DNA from: Topomyia yanbarensis | Taxonomy: Eukaryota; Arthropoda; Insecta; Diptera; Culicidae | Assembly (NCBI RefSeq): GCF_030247195.1 | Contig: NC_080672.1 | Location: 310,814,627-310,878,626, forward strand | DNA length: 64,000 nucleotides | Direction: 5' to 3' | Shown: positions 33,266 through 44,416 of the stretch, piece by piece | Layout: the number at the start of each line of letters is the position of its first letter | Numbering within the stretch: position 1 is the stretch's first letter | Position numbers and translations under genes: made by a program | Notes under the pieces: generated by a model | Told to the model about the DNA's origin: nothing | The model's input: the letters and a program-made list of their open reading frames with translations, nothing else | The model's database searches: none

Positions 33266-33747
33266 GGATATTCACATGTGATCAGTTTTTTTTACTCATA
33301 AATCCGGAACCAATACTCCGTTCAAACTAAATTCGGTAATAATCTATGCAAATACTGTACCCTTTATTAAGGACTAAGATTCTCACAGTAATATAAGAAA
33401 AACAGACGTGAATCTGATTTCGGAACTTGATCATTTCCTCGAATTTCAGGAATCCTCAACAGTTCTCAGTGTGATCGAGGAGACTTTGCTTTGCAATTCG
33501 TGATTTGGACAAAACAATTTTAAGCAGTTTAAAACTCATTTCGATTAGTTTTGCATTATTCAGATATAATCATTATACCGGTTTATACGGGAATTTCGTA
33601 TGTGACCGCATAGTTCAACCCGTTACACAGGAACCAGAACTCCGGCTCCAAAGGAATTTAATAGCAGTCAATATTAATGCCGTTGCTTTCATTTGGGACT
33701 ATTGAAACGACAAGGACAGAGAAGGAGATTTATTTTGGTTATCTTAC

Positions 33748-33778
33748 CAGTTGCGTTGATCCTCCTGCTGCCGTTGTT
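33748..33778 (-). other. Candidate upstream transporter exon end
   Basis: Minus strand CAACTG followed by GTAAGATAACC is a good donor. In the phase the TM1 exon needs (two bases carried over), the bases before it read QQEDQRN plus TG, joining to the C-GAT start of the next exon. No in-frame ATG and no clear acceptor are visible. The open frame runs into the palindrome arm. Speculative. Confidence 0.2.
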
Positions 33779-34199
33779 TTTTGAAGTAGAATACTTCTAA
33801 CGTTTCATTATGGGGGCCCGTTTCAAAATATCGGCTGTGGCAGTCGCGTCAGATTTTGAACGTTAATAACTTCCATCATACTTAATAGAATGATTTGAGG
33901 TTTAGGGCAATTTTATCGAAAATATGTTCCGCAATGTTGTATTAAAATTTGGAGCATGTATAACATGCATTAATACCGAAAATACTGTGTTTTAAAAAAT
34001 CTATCAAAAACAACCGAAAATGGTGAAAATTTTCAACTCATCTCGGCCAGAGCCGTCAATATCGTGCACCAACCGAACACTTAAATGATGAAAAGTTGTA
34101 AATATAGGTCCGCTACAGATTTGTTTCTATCAACATTCGTATTTGGTTGCTTGGCGCGAACGGATGACTGTACAATACCGAGAAATATTTGTGAGCTGT

Positions 34200-36791
34200 A
34201 CACGACTGGTGGATGAATCAGTTTGTGTCGAAACATGCAACTAGCAGAAGCCATCATTTTCATTTCTGATGGATGTAAGATAGCATACAAACACCCAGCT
34301 GCAGTGAGGCTACTTGACAGCTATAGCTCAGCCACGTTACTACAAATCAATTCTATTGCCAATGAAAATAGCCGCCATCTCGATCTTTGTTTTGCCAGCG
34401 ATCAGGTTTCCGCCACATCAATAGTGATGGCGCCCTCTCCTCTAGTAAAACCGGTGATGCATCATCCTCCATTGATCGCTACGATTGATGCCACTGTGGT
34501 GCATGATTTCGATATTGCACCACGTTCTGTTACCTACGATTTCCGTAAAGCCGACCATCGCAGTATCGCAGACCTTTTTTCCACCATCGATTGGGAAAAT
34601 ATTTTGGACCTCGAGGATGGCGAATCCGCAGTCCAAACCTTTTCCAACGTTCTGGCGTACGTTATTGACAGGTACGTTCCGAAGAAAGTTCACCATCGAC
34701 AAACCGGCCCTCCATGGCAAACGAGTACATTGCGACGGTTGAAGTCTATTAAGAGAGCTGCCCTGCGGAGGTTTACCAAGTATCGTACAATATCACTCAG
34801 AGACTATTACGTCAGTCTCAACCATGCGTACAAACGAGCCAGAAATCGATATCAGCAAAATATTCAGCGTAATCTCAAGTCGCATCCTAAACGTTTCTGG
34901 AAATATGTAAACGAGCAGCGCAAGGAATCAGGACTGCCGTCGTCTATGACTTTCAATGGTAACACAGCTTCCACATCACGAGATATATGTGCACTTTTCT
35001 CGGAAAAATTCGCGAACGTGTTCACAGATGAGGAATTAACTATTGAGCAAATCGAACTCGCTGCTAGCAGAGCTCCACTTGTGGGTCAAACTCTGAGTGC
35101 TATCGATGTCAACGCAACGATGATTACCAGAGCTTCCTCTCGACTTAAGTCATCCTTCAATCCGGGACCCGACGGGTTCCCCTCCGCTTTTCTGATAAGG
35201 CACATTGAAGTTTTGGTTAATCCGCTTCTTCACATCTTTCGAACATCTATTGACAGAGGTATTTTTCCATCTTGCTGGAAATCAGCGAACATGTTCCCAG
35301 TACATAAAAAGGGAAATAAGCGAGACGTCAATAACTACCTTGGAATAACTTCATTGAGTGCTGTCTCGAAGTTGTTCGAGCTTGTGATTATGGAACCTCT
35401 TCAGGCTCACTGTTAGCAGTACCTAAGTGACGATCAACACGGCTTCACGTCTGGACGGTCAACTGCGTCTAACCTATTATGTTTAACATCCTTCATAACA
35501 GAGAGTATGGAACATCGCGCTCAAACCGACGTTGTTTACACCGACTTATCTGCCGCTTTTGACAAGATAAACCACGATATCTCAATAGCAAAAATGGTGA
35601 GATTTGGAATTAATGGTAGTATTTTGCAATGGTTTCGATCCTACCTCACTGACCGAGAGATAACGGTTGTCATAGGAGAATGCCAGGCCCCTGCATTCTC
35701 TTCTACATCTGGAATACCTCAACGAAGCCACTTGGGACCGTTGATGTTTCTGATATACTTCAATGATGTACATCTAATTTTGAAGACTCCACGATTATCG
35801 TTCGCAGATGACCTCAAGATTTTTCGCCTAATTCGTTCAATTGAAGATTGCAGAGTTCTCCAACAGCAGCTTCAAGTCCTTGCTGATTGGTGCAATACGA
35901 ACCGCATGTATGTAAACCCGAAGAAGTGCTCGGTAACATCTTTTTCACGGAAGAAGGATTCGATTTATTTTAACTACCGTCTACTAGAGACAGAAATCGA
36001 ACGTGTCAGTCACGTGAAGGATCTGGGAGTGATTCTGGATTCTCAACTTACGTTTAAACAACACGTATCCTATGCAGTAGGTAAAGCGTCTCGAGCACTG
36101 GGATGCATATTCAGGATAGCCAAAAACTTTACGGATGTTTATTGTCTCAAATCGCTGTACTGCTCTTTATCCGATCAATTCTAGAATATTGCCCTGAAGT
36201 GTGGAGCCCGAACTATAATAATGGCGTTGAAAGAATTGAAAGTGTGTAGCGACGCTTTTTACGTTTCGCGCTCCGTAGATTGCCGTGGAGAGATCCTGTC
36301 CGACTACCTAGCTATGAAAACCGATGTCAGCTGATTCAACTAGAGCCTCTACATGTTCGAAGGAATACCGCAAGAGCTTTGTTCATCGCTGACACTCTGC
36401 AAGGCCGTATAGATGCCCCAGCTATTTTGGAACAAATCAACATAAACGTCGCACCTCGAGCACTACGTAACAACAATATGTTCCGGTTGCCATTCCGACG
36501 CACAAATTATAGTATGTATGGAGCCATCACTGGTCTGCAACGAATTTTCAACCAGGTAGCTTCAGCATTTGATTTCAACGTTTCTCGACATACTCTGCGT
36601 GTACGTTTCTCTAGATTGTTTAATCATTTCGTTAACAACACTTGACCTTTTAATTCTTTGTTTATAATTATTGTATGATTATTGTTTTTTTGTGCGACTT
36701 GAGTATTAGAAATAAGATTAGTATTTAGGCTAACATCATTGGGGCTTTGATATGCCTGTTGATGTATTAAACAAAATAAACAAATAAACAA

Positions 36792-36823
<32 letters not shown>

Positions 36824-36836
36824 ACGAAAAATCCGA
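34200..36836 (+). pseudogene. CR1/Jockey-type LINE remnant, left arm
   Basis: The end of the endonuclease (RHLDLCFASDQ, HHPPLIATI) and a nearly complete RT. The 397-codon stretch 34223-35416 carries RARNRYQQNIQRNLKSHPKR, SSFNPGPDGFPSAFL (PDG box) and FPSCWKSANMFPVHKKGNKR. After a stop at 35414 it continues with DDQHGFTSGRSTASNL, VVYTDLSAAFDKINHD (motif A), SGIPQRSHLGPLMFLIYFND (motif B, G changed to R) and RLSFADDLKIF (FADD catalytic box). A frameshift near 36176 leads to the C-terminal 36280-36645. The 3' end has an ATTAAACAAAATAAAC tail passing into a CA microsatellite. 5'-truncated. Confidence 0.85.
36793..36816. repeat. (CA)12 microsatellite, left arm
   Basis: Grown from the LINE tail. 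The right-arm equivalent has 14 units. Confidence 0.9.
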
Positions 36837-39317
36837 TTTCAAATCATCTGACTGAAGCTCGTTCCTGATTGGTTCCCGCTAATTTCATGAACCAAGCCGC
36901 AAATCTGGTCAGAAAGAATTATCATTTCAGTCGGTTTCAGCAAGTCCACTTGTCAGATGTCAACACCGCCCACCCGGAGAATAGTTTCTTTGGCAAAAAA
37001 ATTAGCCCTTATCAACGCTATCATTCCATTAGAAAGAATTAAATTTGAAAATATTTTCTTTCGCCAACTATTAATGTAACTACGACTAACGTTTCCAAAT
37101 GGAAGCCCCATTTCAAAATTTCGGAAAAAAAACCGAAGATCGCGTTTTGAAAGTTGGTAACTTTCATTGTACTTAACCAAAATACACAATGTTTAAACCA
37201 ATCAGTCAGAAAAATAATCAGGAATCTTGTACAAGATTTGTACGTTTGTATAACTTGCATGAATAAAGAAAAAATTAAAGGGATGTGTACAAGACACGAC
37301 CACGATGACATTAAAAATGCGACCATTTTTGTGAGCCAGTCATATTATTCGTGGATATATCCTGTAATGCCATCGACTTATTTAGGACTACACACAAAAG
37401 GTAACAAATCGTATCCTCTACGGAATCTACTACACAATTGTTTTGATTATTTCCCAACAAATCGCGCAAAAATCTGTTTGTTCTGTACAGCACCGCGCAA
37501 ATAATTGACGTTGGAAAACAAATCGGCAACTTCAGTTGCCAACCACTTAGAAACGATCGAAGCATTTTTCCGTCAATGTTACTTATCTGATTCAAATTTT
37601 TGTAGGTATTTTCTTGTTTCCGTCCAATTGTTTTATCGCACATTTTTCGGATATTATTATTGAAAATGACTAACCCGGTAAGGGGAAGTTATTTTCCAAA
37701 GCACGAAATGGAAATTTCATTTGTAATTCTTCTGAGAACGATTTTGTGATCCTAATAAGGACCGTTTGTTGCGATTGTTTCGCCGATTCCTTGCAAAAAC
37801 AATGCGACTTCTGTACACGTCTAGTGATGGAGGCAATTTTGAGAGCGCATTTGTTTGCTCCTGCTAACTGGAGTATTCCTTCCAGGAACTAACGAAGCGG
37901 GTCGCCGGTAACAAGCGAACTGATTTCAACGATAACCAAATGCAAACTGAAAATATTTTCCTATAGATAATTCGATTTACCTATCTCAGATGTGGTTCAT
38001 CGTCAAAAAGGCGGCGCTATGAAGTTTCAATTAAAAATTCTTGCAATATAATTAATTTGGGCCTGAAAAGGACCATTGGTTTGTTCTATCGTGGGAGGAA
38101 AATTTCGTTTATTTCCGATAGCGGCGAATTTCTCACAGGGTGACAATTCCTGTTCCGTAGAATTTGGCTCCTCAACGTCACCACACGGAAAATCGATTCA
38201 TCACAATTTTAACTAAAAAAATAGTTGAGTTTTTGGTTTTGTTGAAAACAATAATCCAACGTTGTTGGTTTGATGCTGTCAGTTTCAGTCTGGACATGAA
38301 CGTTTCAGCCTAGCACAAAACTTAAAAAGCCTACCTGAGCTTGAGCTTGAAAAGCTTGTCTCAGCTTGTAACGCTTGTTTTAGTTCAGACACAATCGCAT
38401 ATGTGTAACGGACACTACCTTTTCAGCCAAGACACAAACGACTGGAATTCAACAAATCCCATTGATGAATTAAACTACTTCATCGTAAAATACAACATAA
38501 GATATTTCAAACGTTTTGTTTCACCGACCGACGGATGAAGGTATGGAATTAAATTGTTGAAATACTCCGTATGCAAGTAATTCACACGTAAATATAATTT
38601 AGAGTTATGTTTCTCATAATGTTATGTTTTAATAAACTGTACTCCTAAATGAGACGAAATAGCTAAAGCTATTTAAGGATTGTTGGTAATTGATTGATAA
38701 TTTCAATTTTAGATGAAAGGAATAATTTTTATTTCTTTTCTATTTAGTAAGCTATTTCTTTTCTATTTAGTAACTTCATACTTATTTCAGATCTAGTTTG
38801 GAATCTCAAGAGATGAAAAATAATTATCATATTGCATATTACATTTGTTAATAACTGAAATTTTGCTATATAATCGACAAAATCCGAAATTGAATGATTT
38901 TGACAATTTTCGACAATACTTTGAACTTTCAGTATACATATATTGAAAAAATGTCAATCAAAATCATTCCTTTATTGAAATGTTTTTAAAGAAAAACTAG
39001 GTAAAACCAAAACGAGGTCAGTTGAATTTCTGATTTTTGTGTACTGGTTCAGGTAGTTGCGTCCAGGCTAAAACAAGCTTTCCAAGCTGAGACAACTACC
39101 TAGCTGCATAACCGTTATGCCAAGCGTGTATGAAAATAGTTGCTGTCGCTACCTTGATGTATTTCAGTAAGGTGTGCATCTTGGCTACTTTGCTGTCATT
39201 TCGTACGATGTGCGTCTTGAATCAAAATCAATAATAATTTTCAATAACAATAACGTTTTTCACTTTTCTGTTAAAATCAACTAATTAGGAAAACAGGAAT
39301 TTGTTTTTTTATTTTCT
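36837..39317. other. Palindrome arm, non-coding
   Basis: No gene recognised. It includes a small imperfect palindrome at about 39047-39103 (AGGTAGTTG ... CAACTACCT) and a related CTTGAGCTTGAAAAGCTTG-type stretch at about 38339. Confidence 0.4.
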
Positions 39318-39410
39318 TCATCGAATGGTTTTCAGTGCAGGGGTTGAGGTACTTTCGCGGAAGGTTTTCGTTGCTGACTGCTTGCGGATGGTCTGTTTGG
39401 TACGGGCTAT
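39318..39410 (-). pseudogene. Histone H3 N-terminal tail relic, left arm
   Basis: Mirror of the right-arm relic at 44324-44416; see that entry for the full description. The sequence is identical over the coding part. Confidence 0.6.
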
Positions 39411-40534
39411 GGCGCGAAAATTTCTGCTATTCTGGTGTACAACGAATGATAAGAAAACCGACCGACCAATATTTAGTATAGTAGCGCGAATTCGCACTAC
39501 CATTACTCTCTTGCTCGCACGTTTTCATTCCTTTCTGTTACTAATACTAGCATAACCTAAACGAATACGCGTCTTTCCCCCCACCATCCATTTAGTGAGC
39601 AGTGTTGTCAAACGCATTTTCAGCTTTTCATCAATAAAATTTCAACAATATTTTCAAAGAATATTGCAGATTGGAAAAGAAGAAAAATAGTTGACGATGG
39701 AAATATTAATTTTTAATTTTGTTGCCGCGCAAGCGAGATTGTTATTCATTGCCAGCCTTGTGTAAGAAATTCATCGCGTAGGGAAGGTTGATGTTGATCT
39801 TAAAATCCCGAAAATGGAATGAAAAGAACACAGGAAAAGGGATCACTCTGTCTACTTACCAACCTCCCGCACCTAATTTACATAAGCATGCAATATGCAG
39901 TCCGACTAGCTAGCTTTGGGGTTTCCTTCTCACTTTCTCTGCGGTTAGGATAGTAATAAAATCGTAGAAAGCGGTACAAATGTAACCGCATACTTTGTGA
40001 GCCCTTACGGGACTGGACTAGGATTGTATAGCAGGACTCCGTATTGTGGTTAAATAAGTCAGTCTTGAAGAGGTAGGACCAAATATATAAGTAAACAAAT
40101 AGAAATTGCGCCTTTTTAAGGCCGAAGGGAATCTACGCCTTATAACAGGAGAATAGGGAAAAACTTAAGAATACAAAGGGACAAATTTTGTAATTTTGTA
40201 TTTTTCGACGAGGTAAGCAGCATCACTACCTTTGGAAAGTAAGTACACACGGATCTACGTTGGCATCACCGTTTCATCATCACTGTGGCAGCGCTGGACT
40301 TGCTGTCTCGAAATCTGATAGAAAAAGCTTTCTCTCCTCGTCGTTTCAAATTTCTTGACCATAATTATCATAACGAATTATTTGAAATTTTTTCCATTCA
40401 AACGTGATTACGTTCAATAGCATTAGATTTGAATTAACGCCCCGAAATGTAGTCACGACACTCTGGTTATGTCGCAGACATTACCCACCCATATTTTTTA
40501 ACTAACTCGAAAAATAATTTCAAATTTCACTACT

Positions 40535-40765
40535 CTACACATCACTAGCAGACTGAGCAATGAGTGATGTGTGCGGGGACCGTCTGAGGTAGATCAGTGC
40601 GTTGCGTCTTCCGTTGAAATGTTCAAACAAACTTGACAAAGATAATATTGATAGTGTTTTTTGCCCTGGAAATAAAGACCTTCGAAACGCTGGTGGTATA
40701 CGCAATACAATATTGTTGTAAGAAACCCGTGACCAAACGCGATCTTTCTTTAATTGATCCAGCAA
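40535..40765 (-). other. Unidentified 76-codon ORF, left arm
   Basis: Mirror of 42969-43199, identical in translation. It includes MLDQLKKDRVWSRVSYNNIV and RIPPAFRRSLFPG. Basic, with no recognised motif and no evidence of expression. Confidence 0.25.
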
Positions 40766-40937
40766 TTTAATATTTTCATTATACGATACAGAAAGAAACC
40801 ATAAACGGTTTATGACGCTACAGTTACACCAATCATGTCAGTATCGCATCCGGAAATAGAGAGCAGAAGCCAGCATCCCAAGTGTATTCTACTTCACTCC
40901 GGTTATGTCTCTGACATTATCCACTCATCTTTTTTAA

Positions 40938-42796
40938 CCGTAAAGGTATTATGGCCTAGTGTTGGGTGTAAAAAATTAAAACAGGGATCCGGAAATACAT
41001 CATGACTAGTGCTGCAAGGAAACGGAACCTTGAACCGAAGGCGAGTGGTGCAGCAATGCACTTCAGAAGTAGCATAGTGGAAGTAAACTGTCCATAAAAG
41101 CATAAGAGTCCCATATGGATTTTTGTCCAAAATGAGTTATCTGTTGGTTTGTATTCTGTATCACCACTAAATCACGAAGCATGATTAAGATAATCAGGTT
41201 TGTTTAGAAAATATCGAAAAACAATACCAAAACATGGTTGTCCCATCCACAAGACTCAATGAAAATGTAAATCTTGAACAGCGTTTTTCTCGGCTTGCTG
41301 TTTTTCAATATGGGACTCTCATGTTTTTATGGGCAGTACAGTTATGACCCGTTTTTTATCAACCAACCGAAAATTTTTGGTTGAATTCAACCTAATGCTG
41401 ACCGATAACTGATCACCTAACTTCCAAGCACGGGATCGATCTGAAATTTTTCAGATAGACTCATTATGAACAATTTATTCTCTCATTGAAGTTTAATGGT
41501 TAAACTTGTTTATTTATTTTGTTTACGAAAAAGGGGCATCAAGAGCTTGCTTGTTAAGCGGAAGATTTTTGGTTTTAGTAAAATCGTAAATTGATGCGTT
41601 CGCCATGTTTTAAGTATTTGTAAGTGATGGCAGTGATAGTTTTACAGGATTGATCTCACTAATGTAGTTATTAATATCGAACTCATCTCCTTGTTAATAA
41701 ATCTTTTTCTTTCCACAAACTTAATACGTACTTTTTGGTTACTTTACTAGTGGGACAATTATGCGTCAAATTTCAACAATAGGACAACCAGATTTTATAT
41801 TTTCTAGGACTTTTTGTCATCAAATAATTTTCCATAACAGCTTTCAAAGAATTTGACAACACACTTTTTCATTTATATAGAGAGGGGGAAGGGTTGGCCT
41901 GTGTCTGTGGCTTTCGACTGTCATGGTCAGAGCTAAAAATATTCAAATTCATTGAATGAAAATTGACCATATTCAGCTGCATTCATTTTCAATATTCAGT
42001 GACGCAGCTGAAAATGTCAAACGAACAAACCGCCCATTCATCCATCCAGATTTTCATTCGGCTCCGATTATTAGACGAAGCGACCGTGCAGCAACGCATC
42101 AAAATAGGCCCTGGCACAATGTAAGCGATGATGATTGTTGTTTCATATGGTTTATCGACATTTGAAAACAATTTCCTAGATAATTAGTGTAATGAATATA
42201 TTGTACGATATTCAACTGAATGAATAAGATGGATACTTGAATGAATATTTTTTCTATTCAGCGCGAGTCGCAACAGGTTCATGTTCAGCCGTCAACAAAG
42301 AGCTTCGATTATTTTTAACTCTGGTCATGGTCTATTCTCGTTGGTACGGACTGATTGGAGGAAGAGTGTTCATATTTACAAGTGAATTTTATTTAGTGAT
42401 GACTCAAACGCGCTGGCAGGAGATCGTTCTATCAGAGAAGACAAACTAGAGGACAGACATCACACTCTCAGAGACAACGATGCGCAAATTTTTTTCAAGC
42501 ACTCACCACAGCATCCAATTTAGCTTGTCTAGCGGCCGAGATCCATTTAACAAAAGGCACTATCAGCCCACAAAAAAAAAAACTTCGGTTTAAATTTCGT
42601 TTGCAATTTGGTGCGAAATAAAATATAATAAAAATATAATATTACTATAGCTACAATACTATATAAGATATCTCTAATTGATTTAAAGTTATTCGGCTTT
42701 TGAATTTACGAAAAACCATACTTTGATTCAAATAAACTTTAAATGATTACATTCGCTCGAACCACTCATAGTTCATCCGAGTAGCTAAGTAAATGA
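40938..42796. other. Palindrome spacer (1859 bp)
   Basis: Single-copy relative to the arms. It carries a foldback MITE (41087-41337) and an AT-rich right part. No gene recognised. Confidence 0.85.
41087..41337. mobile_element. Foldback MITE in the palindrome spacer
   Basis: About 32-bp imperfect inverted ends: ACTGTCCATAAAAGCATAAG... at left, and at right the complement of ACTGCCCATAAAAACATGAG... Both continue to AGTCCCATAT. Target duplication unclear. Confidence 0.6.
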
Positions 42797-42968
42797 TTAA
42801 AAAAGATGAGTGGATAATGTCAGAGACATAACCGGAGTGAAGTAGAATACACTTGGGATGCTGGCTTCTGCTCTCTATTTCCGGATGCGATACTGACATG
42901 ATTGGTGTAACTGTAGCGTCATAAACCGTTTATGGTTTCTTTCTGTATCGTATAATGAAAATATTAAA

Positions 42969-43199
42969 TTGCTGGATCAATTAAAGAAAGATCGCGTTTG
43001 GTCACGGGTTTCTTACAACAATATTGTATTGCGTATACCACCAGCGTTTCGAAGGTCTTTATTTCCAGGGCAAAAAACACTATCAATATTATCTTTGTCA
43101 AGTTTGTTTGAACATTTCAACGGAAGACGCAACGCACTGATCTACCTCAGACGGTCCCCGCACACATCACTCATTGCTCAGTCTGCTAGTGATGTGTAG
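42969..43199 (+). other. Unidentified 76-codon ORF, right arm
   Basis: Copy of the ORF at 40535-40765. The open frame extends a few codons upstream of the first ATG (ENIKL before LDQLKK). No family recognised; it could be a decayed exon. Confidence 0.25.
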
Positions 43200-44323
43200 A
43201 GTAGTGAAATTTGAAATTATTTTTCGAGTTAGTTAAAAAATATGGGTGGGTAATGTCTGCGACATAACCAGAGTGTCGTGACTACATTTCGGGGCGTTAA
43301 TTCAAATCTAATGCTATTGAACGTAATCACGTTTGAATGGAAAAAATTTCAAATAATTCGTTATGATAATTATGGTCAAGAAATTTGAAACGACGAGGAG
43401 AGAAAGCTTTTTCTATCAGATTTCGAGACAGCAAGTCCAGCGCTGCCACAGTGATGATGAAACGGTGATGCCAACGTAGATCCGTGTGTACTTACTTTCC
43501 AAAGGTAGTGATGCTGCTTACCTCGTCGAAAAATACAAAATTACAAAATTTGTCCCTTTGTATTCTTAAGTTTTTCCCTATTCTCCTGTTATAAGGCGTA
43601 GATTCCCTTCGGCCTTAAAAAGGCGCAATTTCTATTTGTTTACTTATATATTTGGTCCTACCTCTTCAAGACTGACTTATTTAACCACAATACGGAGTCC
43701 TGCTATACAATCCTAGTCCAGTCCCGTAAGGGCTCACAAAGTATGCGGTTACATTTGTACCGCTTTCTACGATTTTATTACTATCCTAACCGCAGAGAAA
43801 GTGAGAAGGAAACCCCAAAGCTAGCTAGTCGGACTGCATATTGCATGCTTATGTAAATTAGGTGCGGGAGGTTGGTAAGTAGACAGAGTGATCCCTTTTC
43901 CTGTGTTCTTTTCATTCCATTTTCGGGATTTTAAGATCAACATCAACCTTCCCTACGCGATGAATTTCTTACACAAGGCTGGCAATGAATAACAATCTCG
44001 CTTGCGCGGCAACAAAATTAAAAATTAATATTTCCATCGTCAACTATTTTTCTTCTTTTCCAATCTGCAATATTCTTTGAAAATATTGTTGAAATTTTAT
44101 TGATGAAAAGCTGAAAATGCGTTTGACAACACTGCTCACTAAATGGATGGTGGGGGGAAAGACGCGTATTCGTTTAGGTTATGCTAGTATTAGTAACAGA
44201 AAGGAATGAAAACGTGCGAGCAAGAGAGTAATGGTAGTGCGAATTCGCGCTACTATACTAAATATTGGTCGGTCGGTTTTCTTATCATTCGTTGTACACC
44301 AGAATAGCAGAAATTTTCGCGCC

Positions 44324-44416
44324 ATAGCCCGTACCAAACAGACCATCCGCAAGCAGTCAGCAACGAAAACCTTCCGCGAAAGTACCTCAACCCCTGCACT
44401 GAAAACCATTCGATGA
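44324..44416 (+). pseudogene. Histone H3 N-terminal tail relic, right arm
   Basis: The codons after ATA (44324) read ARTKQTIRK then QSATKTFRESTS, TPALKTIR and a stop. This follows the H3 tail: A1-K9, then Q19 onward to R40. The DNA GCCCGTACCAAACAGACC is what an insect H3 gene would have after its ATG, but the ATG is ATA. Residues 10-18 are missing as a clean 27-base loss, expected from slippage between the two CGCAAG (Arg-Lys) codon pairs. Many later codons are changed, and nothing H3-like follows R40. Upstream, CATTCG (44286-44291) resembles the histone cap-site motif about 38 bases before the lost start, and TAAATA lies about 28 bases before that A. So this looks like the 5' end of a dead H3 gene. 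H3 identity rests on about 30 residues. Confidence 0.6.

Larger units (their letters stand above)
33779..40937 (+). repeat. Giant inverted repeat, left arm (7159 bp)
   Basis: Reverse complement of 42797-49958 with almost no differences. Coordinate sums are 83737 in the outer part and 83734 in the inner part. The shift is fully explained by (CA)12 versus (CA)14 at 36793 and an 8- versus 7-base A-run at about 37125. Two substitutions were noticed (34516, 37156). The outer edge is TTTTGAAGTAGAATACTTC; the inner edge is CCACTCATCTTTTTTAA. Contents: LINE remnant, H3 relic, unidentified ORF. Confidence 0.95.
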
